A DNA stretch of 64,000 bases from Lachnospiraceae bacterium (GCA_017443065.1 JAFSPF010000014.1:1-64000), one strand, 5' to 3'; shown: positions 34,523 through 43,457, numbered from the stretch's first letter. Notes: generated by a model from the sequence alone, not told the origin. Made by a program: numbers and translations.

Positions 34523-34984
34523 TCATTCTCCGTTCATCAGCGGTTCCTGTTCGTAATCCACCTCCCTGACGGATGGAATGCGAAAACTGAAAGTTGTCTT
34601 ACCCAAAACATTGGTAACAGAAAAATCACCCCGTGAAATCACATCCATTCCAATCACAACATCTACATCGTCAGAGATACTCGCCAAAGCAGATGCCGTC
34701 ACAGTGGTCATAAAATAATTCGGCAATTCCAGCCCGACATAGTAGGTCTTCACCTCAGCAGAACTATTGACTGTATAGATTTTGCGATAGGAAACACGCT
34801 GCAGTCCAAGGGCTCTGACGGCTTTTTGGCTGATGCAGGATGAGGTCGCTCCCGTATCCCATACCGCTTTCAATGGCTTTCCCATCCTTTTAGAGGGGTT
34901 TCCCGGCACAAACAGATTTACACCGGAGTGAAGCCGGTCACATCTATGCGGAGATTTGATTGTAAACGCGCCAATTTTCTTCAT
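34523..34984 (-). CDS. Retropepsin-like aspartic protease (clan AA)
   Basis: A 153-residue protein with the retroviral-type active site WDTGATSSCIS near residues 42-52, preceded by a strand that would pair in a dimer, and the second family block VVIGMDVISRGDFSVTN near 110-126. One DTG per chain means it must dimerise. No signal peptide is present, so it is cytosolic. Its RBS is weak; it lies 14 nt after the small partner gene. Base composition is AT-rich compared with flanking genes. The target is unknown; the partner protein is one possibility. Confidence 0.8.
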   Translation of the reverse strand: MKKIGAFTIKSPHRCDRLHSGVNLFVPGNPSKRMGKPLKAVWDTGATSSCISQKAVRALGLQRVSYRKIYTVNSSAEVKTYYVGLELPNYFMTTVTASALASISDDVDVVIGMDVISRGDFSVTNVLGKTTFSFRIPSVREVDYEQEPLMNGE

Positions 34985-34998
34985 AATCCGACTTTATA

Positions 34999-35265
34999 TC
35001 ACGTTACCGTATAATTGTGAATGCTCTCGCAATACACGCTTTCATCCGCGCCACACTTTTGGATAATGAAGCTGCCCATCGGGTATTGCCTGGTTGTTGC
35101 TTTCACCGCACTGTCCATTGTCCTGTAATGACCCAGAACTTTTTGATTGCGTATGACAATATAATGATTTCCGTATTGCGCAAACAAATCCTTCAGGTTT
35201 TTCTTGAAAAAGGCAAAGTCCTTTTTTCCGTCACGCTCGGTATATTTTGTATTATCCGTGCTCAT
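34999..35265 (-). CDS. Small partner protein of the retropepsin (DUF5678-like)
   Basis: An 88-residue protein from the ATG at 35265 (MSTDNTKYTERDGKKDFAFF), which has the RBS GAAAGAGGA; a longer frame from 35373 covers the promoter. The core YGNHYIVIRNQKVLGHYRTM followed by a helix and GSFIIQKCG resembles the DUF5678 pattern of a protein that carries a short beta-hairpin and an FII strand; this match is from memory. It is the first gene of a two-gene operon with the protease. A substrate, inhibitor or antitoxin-like role can be imagined but is not shown. Confidence 0.65.
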   Translation of the reverse strand: MSTDNTKYTERDGKKDFAFFKKNLKDLFAQYGNHYIVIRNQKVLGHYRTMDSAVKATTRQYPMGSFIIQKCGADESVYCESIHNYTVT

Positions 35266-35310
35266 TTCGCTATCCTCTTTCCTTGCGAAACAACCTCGCT
35301 CTCTGCAAAC

Positions 35311-35322
35311 AGTATACCACAG
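35311..35322 (-). promoter_or_regulatory. Extended -10 promoter of the retropepsin operon
   Basis: Minus strand TGTGG-TATACT with the -10 at 35311-35316, about 40 nt upstream of the small partner gene. There is no good -35. Confidence 0.6.
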
Positions 35323-35473
35323 ATTCGTTTCGTCATTCGTCATACTGTAACTTCCACGGTAAGATGATATCATTTTATTTATGTTTTGTCAACTATGTAT
35401 TTATATTCTGTTTATATTATGTTTATCTGCTCGGGCTCCGGTTTTCCCGCACGATAAATGTTTCCCCAATAAA

Positions 35474-35502
35474 TTGAAAAAAAAGCACAATCGCTTTATA
35501 AT
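35474..35502 (+). promoter_or_regulatory. Promoter of the DUF5050-pyrBI operon
   Basis: TTGAAA (35474-35479), a 17-nt spacer and TATAAT (35497-35502), with an A-rich upstream stretch. No PyrR-type attenuator is visible between it and the first gene. Confidence 0.85.
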
Positions 35503-35547
35503 GTAATTACAGTATGTGCCAGGTGCTCATAGCAACAGGAGGCGGCC

Positions 35548-36600
35548 ATGTCCGGAAGACGCAAATTTGTCATCATCCTTGTGATCCTGCTCCTCCTTGC
35601 CGGTGTCGGTGTCTTTGCCACCATCCAGTTCATCGGAAGGAGTGTCCCGGACAATCCGTCCAGCGTGCGCGGCAATACCCCCGGCAACATCTATAACGGC
35701 GGCTACTTCTGCGAAGCGGACGGCAAGGTGTATTTTGCCAACCCCGCGGATTCCGATACGCTCTATTCCATGGACGTCAATGAAGCCAATTTTCAGAAGC
35801 TCTCCGCCATGAGAGTCCGCAACATCTTGAGCGGCGGCAATTTCCTTTACTATGTGATGGATGAACACACCAGATCCGTTTCCTCGGGCCTCGGCGCCGC
35901 GGTGGAGGAATACGGCATCTACCGCCTGCGCAACGACGGCAAATACACTGTCTGCCTGCTGCGCTCCCGCGTCGGCACGATGCAGCTCGGCGGCAATTAC
36001 CTTTATTACCAGATCGGTGATGAGGCGACGGGGACTTTGGAGCGCATCAGCACCACGAAAAAAGGGCGCACCGGCTACGGCAACACGCCGAGTTTCTTTG
36101 CGGAGCGCATCAATCCGGCCTCTTACGAAAACGGCATGATCTATTACAACAGCATGCAGACGGCCTACAGCCTCTATCAGCTGAACGTCGAGGCGGAGCC
36201 CGCCGCGTCCCGCGCGGTCTTCCAGAGCAACATTTACCAGCCGATCGTGCAGGCACCCTATGTCTATTTCCTGAATGCCGCGGACGGCTATAAGGTCTGC
36301 CGTTATCACGTCACCTCCGGCACGCTGGAAACCCTGACGCCCTACGGTGCGGACTGCTATAATGTGAACAACACGCATATTTACTACGACACACAGGAAG
36401 CACCGTCACCCGGTCTTTACCGCGTGCGGCTGGACGGTTCCGGTCACGAGCAACTCGCAACCGGTGCCTATTCCGCACTGCATTTGACAAGTAACTTCCT
36501 GTACTACAAAATGTACGGGACGGAAAACATGTTTTACCACATCCCGCTGAACGGGAACCCGACGCCCGGGGCGTTTTTGCCGGAGGTCACCTCCGGATAA
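35548..36600 (+). CDS. Membrane-anchored DUF5050-type beta-propeller protein
   Basis: A 350-residue protein. An N-terminal transmembrane anchor (about residues 7-29: FVIILVILLLLAGVGVFA) is followed by an extracellular beta-rich region with repeated blades of the type GNYLYYQI, ENGMIYYNS, YVYFLNAADGYKVCRY and NTHIYYDTQE...GLYRVRLDGSG, as in DUF5050 proteins. The start has the RBS ACAGGAGGCGG. It lies 21 nt upstream of pyrB behind a shared promoter. A link between a surface propeller and pyrimidine synthesis is not obvious. Confidence 0.85.
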   Translation: MSGRRKFVIILVILLLLAGVGVFATIQFIGRSVPDNPSSVRGNTPGNIYNGGYFCEADGKVYFANPADSDTLYSMDVNEANFQKLSAMRVRNILSGGNFLYYVMDEHTRSVSSGLGAAVEEYGIYRLRNDGKYTVCLLRSRVGTMQLGGNYLYYQIGDEATGTLERISTTKKGRTGYGNTPSFFAERINPASYENGMIYYNSMQTAYSLYQLNVEAEPAASRAVFQSNIYQPIVQAPYVYFLNAADGYKVCRYHVTSGTLETLTPYGADCYNVNNTHIYYDTQEAPSPGLYRVRLDGSGHEQLATGAYSALHLTSNFLYYKMYGTENMFYHIPLNGNPTPGAFLPEVTSG

Positions 36601-36621
36601 TTTTAAAGGGGAGTATCAATC

Positions 36622-37578
36622 ATGGGGACTTTGCGACATCTGATGACGCCGATGGATTTTTCCACGGAGGAACTGGAGGCGATCTTCACCGTGGCGGATG
36701 ACATCCGCGCGCATTCCAAAGACTATCTGCACAGCTGCGACGGACAGGTGCTGGCCACCTGCTTTTATGAGCCGAGCACGAGAACGCGCTTAAGCTTCGA
36801 GACGGCGATGCTGCGCTTAGGTGGCAGCATCATCGGCTTTGCGGACGCCACCTCCTCTTCGGCCGCGAAGGGCGAGAGCGTGGCCGATACCATCCGCACG
36901 ATCTCCTGCTTCGCGGACATCTGCGCGATGCGCCACCCCAAGGAGGGCGCGCCCTTTGTCGCGGCCGCGAATTCCCTCATCCCCGTGATCAACGCGGGCG
37001 ACGGCGGCCATCACCACCCCACACAGACCTTAACGGACCTCCTGACGATCCGGACGCTGCGCGGCAACCTCACGGGCTTCACGATCGGCCTTTGCGGGGA
37101 TTTGAAATTCGGCCGCACGGTACATTCCCTGATTCACGCCCTCACGCGCTATGAGGGCATCCGCTTCGTCTTCATCTCCCCGAAGGAGCTGCAGATTCCG
37201 GATTACATCACGGAGATGCTGGACGAAAAAGAGATCCCCTACATCAGCACGAGGCGTCTGGACGATGCGATCGTCGGCCTGGATTTCCTCTACATGACGC
37301 GTGTGCAGCGCGAGCGCTTCTTCAACGAGGAGGATTACATCCGCTTAAAGGATTACTATATTCTGGACAACGCCAAAATGCGGCTGGCAAAGCCCGAGAT
37401 GTATGTGCTGCATCCCCTGCCCCGCGTGAACGAAATCTCCGTGGATGTGGACGCGGACCCGCGCGCCGCCTACTTCCGGCAGGTTCAGTTCGGGATGTAC
37501 GTGCGCATGGCGCTGATCCTGACGCTCTTAAACAAAACGGATGCGCACATCAACGCGGGATTGCTGACCGAAAAATAA
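36622..37578 (+). CDS. pyrB: Aspartate carbamoyltransferase, catalytic subunit
   Basis: A 318-residue enzyme that condenses carbamoyl phosphate with aspartate, the committed step of pyrimidine synthesis. The carbamoyl-phosphate site [21 protein letters not shown] is near residues 49-69; [12 protein letters not shown] and [11 protein letters not shown] are intact. The RBS AAAGGGGAG precedes the ATG. It is followed after 18 nt by the regulatory subunit gene, so the complex is the allosteric class B type (PyrB6PyrI6). Confidence 0.97.
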   Translation: MGTLRHLMTPMDFSTEELEAIFTVADDIRAHSKDYLHSCDGQVLATCFYEPSTRTRLSFETAMLRLGGSIIGFADATSSSAAKGESVADTIRTISCFADICAMRHPKEGAPFVAAANSLIPVINAGDGGHHHPTQTLTDLLTIRTLRGNLTGFTIGLCGDLKFGRTVHSLIHALTRYEGIRFVFISPKELQIPDYITEMLDEKEIPYISTRRLDDAIVGLDFLYMTRVQRERFFNEEDYIRLKDYYILDNAKMRLAKPEMYVLHPLPRVNEISVDVDADPRAAYFRQVQFGMYVRMALILTLLNKTDAHINAGLLTEK

Positions 37579-37596
37579 GCTCCGGAGGGATTTGAA

Positions 37597-38031
37597 ATGC
37601 TGAATGTCGGAAAAATCGAAGAAGGCTTTGTGCTGGATCACATCAAGGCGGGAAAGAGCCTCTCCATCTATCACATGCTGGGCCTGGATACGCTCGACTG
37701 CACCGTCGCCATCATCAAAAACGCCAGAAGCGGCAAGCTGGGAAAGAAGGACATCTTAAAGGTCGAGTGCGATATCGATACGCTGGACTTAAACATCCTC
37801 GCCTTCATCGATCACAACATCACCGTCAATGTGATCAAGGACGGCGAGATCGTCGAAAAACGCGCGCTGGAGCTGCCGCGCACGATCGAAAATGTCTGCA
37901 AATGCTTAAACCCCCGCTGCATTACCTCCATCGAGCAGGGGCTCAAACATATCTTCTATCTCGCAGATGAAAAGAACGAAATCTACCGCTGCCGCTATTG
38001 CGACGAACGGTATACGGAGGCGACGGCGTAA
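37597..38031 (+). CDS. pyrI: Aspartate carbamoyltransferase, regulatory subunit
   Basis: A 144-residue subunit that binds CTP or ATP and passes the signal to PyrB. The allosteric domain (about 1-95) is followed by a zinc domain with CLNPRC and CRYC cysteines near 109-137, needed to contact PyrB. The RBS GGAGGGA precedes the ATG. It is the last gene of the operon and convergent with deoD. Confidence 0.96.
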   Translation: MLNVGKIEEGFVLDHIKAGKSLSIYHMLGLDTLDCTVAIIKNARSGKLGKKDILKVECDIDTLDLNILAFIDHNITVNVIKDGEIVEKRALELPRTIENVCKCLNPRCITSIEQGLKHIFYLADEKNEIYRCRYCDERYTEATA

Positions 38032-38057
38032 CCGCTGTCGTTTCGCTCCGTACGCGG

Positions 38058-38791
38058 TCACATACTCCTGACCGCCGTCTTTAAGGAAATCTCCATCATC
38101 TCACGGAAGCTCTCCTGACGGTCTTCCGCAGAGAGCGCTTCTCCCGTGAAAATATGATCCGAAATCGTCATGATGCCGAGCGCTTTTTTATGGCAGCGCT
38201 TTGCTTCGAGGAAGAGACCCGCAGCCTCCATCTCCACCGCAAGGACACGAAATCGCGAATCTGCCTGTTGAATTCCGTATTCGGATGATAGAAATAATCG
38301 GAGCTGTAAACGTTTCCGACATGGTAGTTTGCGCCGATCTCCTTCGCGGCATCGACCGCCCGTTCCACGAGCGCATAGTCCGCCGTCGGGGCAATCACGC
38401 CCGGCACGCCGATCTCCTCCAGGATGCTGCTGTTGGTGGAGGCGCTCATCGCAATCACGACATCACGCAGCTTCACATCCTCCGCAAGGCCGCCGGCGCT
38501 GCCGACGCGGATGACGGTGTCCACATCAAAGAAGCTGTAGAGCTCATGCACATAGAGGGAGATGGACGGGATTCCCATCCCGCTGCCCATGACGGTGACT
38601 TCCTTTCCCTCATACCTTCCCGTAAAGGCCAGCATGTTCCTGACGTCATTGACCAGCACCGGGTTTTCCATGTAATTCTCCGCAATGAACTTCGCGCGGA
38701 GCGGATCCCCCGGCATCAGCACAACCGGGGCAAAATGCGTCCCCTCCTTCGGTTTGATATGCGGTGTTTCCGTGATCTTTTCCTTATTCAT
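38058..38791 (-). pseudogene. deoD: Purine nucleoside phosphorylase, DeoD type, with an apparent 1-nt frameshift
   Basis: The frame from the ATG at 38791 is a clear DeoD (HFAPVVLMPGDPLRAKFIAENY, GMGIPSISLYVHELY, VGSAGG) down to NRQIRDF near 38250, after which it turns to nonsense and stops at 38168. The next frame continues exactly as expected with VLAVEMEAAGLFLEAKR, TISDHIFTGEAL and a stop at 38058. Restoring one G (TTCGGTGTCC instead of TTCGTGTCC, about 38248) gives a full 244-residue enzyme. The enzyme cleaves purine nucleosides with phosphate. The start overlaps the upstream permease gene, with AAGGAGG as RBS. It is either inactivated or an assembly error. Confidence 0.88.
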
Positions 38792-40043
38792 CCGCTGTTT
38801 CCTCCTTTGCTGCGGGTGGCTGTTTTTTCTTCATCGCGCCGGTAGCAATCGCCACTCTGCGTGCCTTTTCATATTGTTTGCGTTCCTTGCGCCTTGTAAG
38901 ATAGCGCAGCAGGTAATCCCGGTAAACGAAATCCACGATCGCCGCCAAAGGAATCGAGAGCAGAACGCCGTAGATACCGACGAGGCGTCCGCCCACGATA
39001 ATAAACACGAGCACCAGCACGGAGCTGATCCCGAGCTGGTCCCCGAAGAGCTTCGGTTTGATGATGTAGCCGTCGATCGTCTGCAGGATAACGGTAAAGA
39101 TCAGAAACCACAGGGCGTACCAGGGATTGACCAGCAGCAGGAAGATACCGCCCAGGACACCGCCCACGATCGGGCCGAAGGTCGGCGCGAGATTCGTCAC
39201 ACCCACGATCAGCGAAACGATCACGATATAGGGCATGCCCATCACCGCCATAAAAATGCCGTTCGCAACGCCCACGATCAGCGCATCCACGAGATCAAAG
39301 ATGATGTAGCGGATGAGGATGGCATTACAGTGTGACATGAAGTAGTTGAAATGCTTGTACTGCTCCCCGTCCATGGCCGCCTGCGCGATCTTCTTTCCGT
39401 TTTCCAGAATCCCCTTTTTCCCGAAGAGGAAATAGATCGAGAGAATCACCGCAAGACCGCCGTTCATCAGGCGGATCATCAGGTCCAGGGAGAAGTTGAC
39501 GATGCCCTTGCCGACTTCAAAGGTGGAGCCGGAGATCGGACCGATATTTTCCATCAGCCATCCGACAAAGCCCGACAGTGTGGTATCAACGGTGCCGAAG
39601 ATCTCATTGACACGCGCCGGATCCACCGGGATAAATCCGTCTCCCCGCGCAAACTGGTCTGCCACGTCTGACAGCCACGAACGGAAGGAGCTGAAGTAGG
39701 AGGAGAAGTTCCGCAAAAAGAGATTGATGCTGTCGATGATCTGCGGAATGAGAAACAGCAGCAGCAGTACAATCGCCAGAATCACCGTAAAGATTGCGAA
39801 CAGACAGGCATAGACGCGCCGGCGCTTCTCGTTCGACACCTTGCGAAAGATCTTGTACTCCCCGATCCGTGCGAGCGGATCCACCATGTATGCGATCGCC
39901 GCGCCCGCCGTCACGGGATAAAAAATATTCAGCAGCAGCCTGACCCAGCCGTGCTCCAAAGCCACATACAGCACAACGCCCGCACAAATCGCCAGTGCGA
40001 GCTTTCCGGTACTGCGTGGTTTTTTTTCTTCGTGGGTGTTCAT
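38784..40043 (-). CDS. AI-2E family transporter (PerM/YtvI type)
   Basis: A 419-residue integral membrane protein with about eight hydrophobic segments: an N-terminal pair, a long amphipathic middle region (about 100-160) and the family block GMPYIVIVSLIVGVTNLAPTFGPIVGG followed by QTIDGYIIKPKLFGDQLGISSVLVLVFIIVGG. Family members export autoinducer-2 or act as ion antiporters; which applies here is unknown. The chosen start is the ATG at 40043; a GTG at 40061 would lie in the -10 region. There is no RBS, and the mRNA is predicted to begin at this ATG. Confidence 0.88.
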   Translation of the reverse strand: MNTHEEKKPRSTGKLALAICAGVVLYVALEHGWVRLLLNIFYPVTAGAAIAYMVDPLARIGEYKIFRKVSNEKRRRVYACLFAIFTVILAIVLLLLFLIPQIIDSINLFLRNFSSYFSSFRSWLSDVADQFARGDGFIPVDPARVNEIFGTVDTTLSGFVGWLMENIGPISGSTFEVGKGIVNFSLDLMIRLMNGGLAVILSIYFLFGKKGILENGKKIAQAAMDGEQYKHFNYFMSHCNAILIRYIIFDLVDALIVGVANGIFMAVMGMPYIVIVSLIVGVTNLAPTFGPIVGGVLGGIFLLLVNPWYALWFLIFTVILQTIDGYIIKPKLFGDQLGISSVLVLVFIIVGGRLVGIYGVLLSIPLAAIVDFVYRDYLLRYLTRRKERKQYEKARRVAIATGAMKKKQPPAAKEETADE

Positions 40044-40049
40044 ATATAC

Positions 40050-40061
40050 ATTATACCACAC
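40050..40061 (-). promoter_or_regulatory. Extended -10 promoter giving a leaderless mRNA
   Basis: Minus strand TGTGG-TATAAT with the -10 at 40050-40055. Seven bases on is 40043, the A of the start codon. Confidence 0.7.
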
Positions 40062-40069
40062 GGCCCATA

Positions 40070-41203
40070 CTAATACACTAAGGTGATATCCCCCGGGGCG
40101 CCCCCGGCGAAGGTCAGGCGCCAGATGCTGCCGTCGCCCGGCCGGTGGTCACAGAGATACAGTGTCCCGTCGATTTCCCGGAAGCGGTAGGGTGTGCCGT
40201 CACCGGGGAAGTGATCGCGGTAGAGGCGCGTGAACCTGCCCTCCGTCAGATCCTGCAGGCTTTCCGCAAACAGGATATCGGAGACGGACTGGTCGCCGTG
40301 GCGGTCGGTGGAGACGGTGATCAGAAAGCCGACCGGCAGCGGAACAATCTGCGCCATGCCCGCAATCTCCTCCGGCACTGAGATGCGTTCCTTGATTTCA
40401 AAGCTGTCCGCGTCACAGATGACGATCTCCGGCGTAAACGCGGAAGCGTCCGCGCCCGGCGCGGGCACGCCGGAAACGAAGGTGAGCGTGCGCGCTTCGT
40501 GATCAAAAGAAAAGCTTCGCACGTAAGTGTTCTTCAGCGCATCCACGGTCTTCACTTCCGTCAGATACAGGCCGCCCGCCGCCGCATCCCTGCGGAAGAG
40601 GTACATCTCCCCGTTCATGCTGCTCCAGACATAGAAGGTTTCCGAAACCGCGTCATACACGATGTCATGCGGATGGTCGCCGATCTCTTCGAAATACTGC
40701 GTCAGGAAAAAATCCGCGCCCTCCTTTTCATACACCAGCACGCGGTTGTTGTCCGTGTCATCGATGAGATACACCGTCCCGTCCGAAGCAATCGTGTGCG
40801 GGTGCTTCATCTCCCCGGGCAGCCTCTTCCACTCCGTCAGGGGATCCGTCAGATTGTCATGGAAAATCACCCGGTCATGATAGCAGTCAACGATGAACCA
40901 GGTCTCACCAAAGCGCGCAATATCCGTCGGGATGCAGACGGTGGCAAGATCGTTTTGCGCGGGTGACGTGCGGGACTCCGCGGGCACCGGTGTCGAGGCG
41001 CGCAGGAAGGGATCCTGCGCGGTGAAGGGCACAGGGGCAGTCGCCTTCCCTCTTCCGTCCGGACCGGCACAGGAAAAGAAAAACAGGGAACTGCACAGCA
41101 CACAAAGCGCAGTGCATGCTCCCCGCATCAGACGGCTTCCCGGACGAAGTCCCGCACCCCGCCCGGAACGGCCGCCGGTTATTCTTTCATCACAACAATT
41201 CAT
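40070..41203 (-). CDS. Lipoprotein with beta-propeller (NHL-like) fold
   Basis: A 377-residue exported protein. The ATG at 41203 shares bases with the upstream stop codon (TAATG), so translation is coupled. A long basic start leads to a hydrophobic segment and the lipobox-like FFFSC near residues 41-45; an inner ATG at 41128 would give a more usual signal length. The body has repeated blades such as PHTIASDGTVYLIDDTDNNRVLVYE, HPHDIVYDAVSETFYVWSS and YRFREIDGTLYLCDHR, typical of six-bladed NHL propellers. Substrate unknown. It forms an operon with the phosphohexomutase gene. Confidence 0.8.
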   Translation of the reverse strand: MNCCDERITGGRSGRGAGLRPGSRLMRGACTALCVLCSSLFFFSCAGPDGRGKATAPVPFTAQDPFLRASTPVPAESRTSPAQNDLATVCIPTDIARFGETWFIVDCYHDRVIFHDNLTDPLTEWKRLPGEMKHPHTIASDGTVYLIDDTDNNRVLVYEKEGADFFLTQYFEEIGDHPHDIVYDAVSETFYVWSSMNGEMYLFRRDAAAGGLYLTEVKTVDALKNTYVRSFSFDHEARTLTFVSGVPAPGADASAFTPEIVICDADSFEIKERISVPEEIAGMAQIVPLPVGFLITVSTDRHGDQSVSDILFAESLQDLTEGRFTRLYRDHFPGDGTPYRFREIDGTLYLCDHRPGDGSIWRLTFAGGAPGDITLVY

Positions 41204-42714
41204 TACAGTGTCGAGGTATCCAGCTTCCAGAAGGGCGTCAGCATCTTCTTGACCGCCATGGTGATGGCGAAAAGATCCGCGTCCGTCTCTCCCTCCATGT
41301 TGAGCACCATGACGGGGTCATGCAGCGAAGAGCGCAGCAGCAGCCATCCGCCCCTGAACTCCTCGGACAGCGAGCCCTTCGCAAAGCGCACGCGGACACC
41401 CTCGAAGGTCTCCGGCAGCTCATAGCCCGCCTGCTCCGCGCTCTTTTTGAAGGCCTCCAGCACCTCCCCGCCGTAGGCCGCGAAATCCTTTTCCAGATTG
41501 TGCAGACGTACCTCCCGCGCGGAGAAATGCGTGGAAAGATCCGCGATCAGATCGCTCAGCTGCCTTCCCTCTTTATGCGCCTTCGCGAGCGCGATGACAA
41601 TCTTCACCGCAAGATAGGCGCCGTCGTCCAAATAATGATTTTCCTTCAGACAGCCGTGCCCGGAGGTCTCCATCGCGAGCGGACAGTCGATGCCGTTTTC
41701 GTTTAATTCGATGCATTTGTTGATGACGTTTTTATAGCCGCGCTTGAAGGCGAGATGCTTTAAGCCGAGCTTTCCTTCGAGGAAATCCGTCAAGCGGTCG
41801 CTGGTCGCGGAGTCCGTGACGATCGTCGCGCCCGGATGGTCCGGTGCGAGGATGGCCGCCGCCAGCGCGATACAGGCATCGCGGTTGACGGGCGTGCCGT
41901 CCGCAAAGACCGCGCTCATGCGGTCCACGTCCGTATCAAAGATGAGCCCCAAGTCCGCGCCCGCCTGCACCGTCGCGTCCGCAACGGAGCGCATCGCCTT
42001 GGAATCCTCCGGGTTCGGCACATGATTCGGGAAGGTGCCGTCCGGATCCAGAAACTGCGAGCCGTCGATGTTTGCGCCGAGCAGCGCCAGCACCTGATGG
42101 GCAAAGAAGCCGCCGTTGCCGTTGCCGGCATCCACGATGATATGCAGGCCCTTCAGCGGATGCTTGTAATCCTCCGCCTGCACGCCCTCGCGGATAAAGT
42201 TCCTGAGCTTTTCCGCGTAGAGATTGAGCAGATGCACGGAATCATCCTTTGCCTCCTTGCTCAGCCCCTGCGCCATCTCCAAAAGCTCCGTGATATCGGC
42301 CTTTTCGAAGCCGCCCTCCTTCGTGAAGAATTTGAAGCCGTTGCGGTTCATCGGCAGATGTGAGGCGGTGATCATGCAGGCACCGTCGCAGGCCGTCTCC
42401 TCATAGATAACGGACATGTACATGGCGGGCGTCGAGGCCAGGCCGCAGTCCAGAATCTTTGCGCCGGTGCTGGTCACGCCCGAAACAAAGGCCGACTGCA
42501 GCTGCGGGCCGGAGATGCGCGCATCCCGCCCCACGGCAATCTTAATCTCCGGCAGGCTTTTCTTGGTACGCGTCGCCACCATGCCCGCAAAGGCCACGCC
42601 GATGCGGTAGGCAATCTCCGTCGTCAGATTGACGCGCTTGCCCTCCTCACCCTCGATCGCGACACCGCGGATATCCGAACCGTTCTGCAGATGCAACAGG
42701 GATTCTTTTGCCAT
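41203..42714 (-). CDS. Phosphomannomutase/phosphoglucomutase (alpha-D-phosphohexomutase)
   Basis: A 503-residue cytosolic enzyme that moves phosphate between C1 and C6 of hexoses for glycan and surface sugar synthesis. The active serine is in TASHLPMNRNGFKFF, the metal loop is FDTDVDRMSAV, the sugar loop is METSGHG and the phosphate loop is VRFAKGSLSEEFRGG. The start at 42714 is preferred to the ATG at 42720, because GGAGGT is then correctly spaced. Whether glucose or mannose phosphate is preferred cannot be told. Coupled to the downstream lipoprotein gene. Confidence 0.92.
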   Translation of the reverse strand: MAKESLLHLQNGSDIRGVAIEGEEGKRVNLTTEIAYRIGVAFAGMVATRTKKSLPEIKIAVGRDARISGPQLQSAFVSGVTSTGAKILDCGLASTPAMYMSVIYEETACDGACMITASHLPMNRNGFKFFTKEGGFEKADITELLEMAQGLSKEAKDDSVHLLNLYAEKLRNFIREGVQAEDYKHPLKGLHIIVDAGNGNGGFFAHQVLALLGANIDGSQFLDPDGTFPNHVPNPEDSKAMRSVADATVQAGADLGLIFDTDVDRMSAVFADGTPVNRDACIALAAAILAPDHPGATIVTDSATSDRLTDFLEGKLGLKHLAFKRGYKNVINKCIELNENGIDCPLAMETSGHGCLKENHYLDDGAYLAVKIVIALAKAHKEGRQLSDLIADLSTHFSAREVRLHNLEKDFAAYGGEVLEAFKKSAEQAGYELPETFEGVRVRFAKGSLSEEFRGGWLLLRSSLHDPVMVLNMEGETDADLFAITMAVKKMLTPFWKLDTSTL

Positions 42715-42750
42715 GATCATACCTCCGTTTCAAGTGCGGTTTTCTTCATT

Positions 42751-42762
42751 ATTGTACCACAG
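42751..42762 (-). promoter_or_regulatory. Extended -10 promoter of the phosphohexomutase operon
   Basis: Minus strand TGTGG-TACAAT, -10 at 42751-42756, start near 42744, leaving about 30 nt with a good RBS. Confidence 0.6.
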
Positions 42763-42776
42763 GATGCCCCGTTCCG

Positions 42777-43439
42777 TCATCCGCTGCCCCTGCGTTTTTT
42801 CCCGCGCAGGCCGTACAGGAGATATCCCGCGCAGAAGCAGACGATCAGGCCGACCGCCAGAATCGCGCAGTTGCGGAAATAGACCTGCGGCAGAATCCGG
42901 ATGATCTCATCCTGCCGGTAGTCAAAGATCCAGTTGGTTTTACCCGGGAAAAAGATGCGGTGAAAGACCGTGAAGGCGCGGTCAAAATCCAGTGCCGCAA
43001 ACGCCGTCACGATACCGAAGAAGACGATCATCCCCGTGCCCGCAAAGAAGGATGGCGGAAAGCCGCGGAAACGGTGCAGGGGGATTTTTTTCCGGAACAG
43101 GAAAAACAGCAGCAGCAACACCGCCGTGATGACGAGCATCCAAATGTCCAGATGAAAGAGCACGCGCACATCCGCAAAGTGCTGCATCCCCTCCTCCGAC
43201 CATTTCAGCTGCCCCGTCGAAAAGTCCGCACCCTTCCATTCATAATCCATCATCGCGTCAAAGGCTTCGCGGATCACTTCCTCACTGTACCCGGTCTGTG
43301 CGGGCAGCTCCAGCGCATCGATGTGCAGATAATAAAACCCGCGCCAGAGCGTCGGCACGGCAACGGACGCACTCACGGCAAACAGCGCGAGCACAAGAGA
43401 CAATAGTATGGAACATACTTTGGCGGATGTCTGTTTCAT
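42777..43439 (-). CDS. TIGR01906 (DUF1461) integral membrane protein
   Basis: A 220-residue protein with four hydrophobic segments (about residues 8-30, 97-118, 128-150 and 190-210) and the long outside loop with YSEEVIREAFDAMMDYEWKG...WSEEGMQHFADVRVLF that marks TIGR01906. Function unknown. The start is the ATG at 43439; the frame can extend to 43457, but that part is the promoter. There is no RBS and the mRNA is predicted leaderless. Confidence 0.88.
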   Translation of the reverse strand: MKQTSAKVCSILLSLVLALFAVSASVAVPTLWRGFYYLHIDALELPAQTGYSEEVIREAFDAMMDYEWKGADFSTGQLKWSEEGMQHFADVRVLFHLDIWMLVITAVLLLLFFLFRKKIPLHRFRGFPPSFFAGTGMIVFFGIVTAFAALDFDRAFTVFHRIFFPGKTNWIFDYRQDEIIRILPQVYFRNCAILAVGLIVCFCAGYLLYGLRGKKRRGSG

Positions 43440-43445
43440 GCATTC

Positions 43446-43457
43446 AGTATACCACAC
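43446..43457 (-). promoter_or_regulatory. Extended -10 promoter giving a leaderless mRNA
   Basis: Minus strand TGTGG-TATACT with the -10 at 43446-43451. Seven bases on is 43439, the A of the ATG of the TIGR01906 gene. Confidence 0.7.

Noticed and set aside
34164..34636. Small plus-strand ORFs in the gap before the retropepsin gene
   Set aside because: No usable RBS or recognisable sequence; one overlaps the retropepsin gene. The signals fit structured RNA better.
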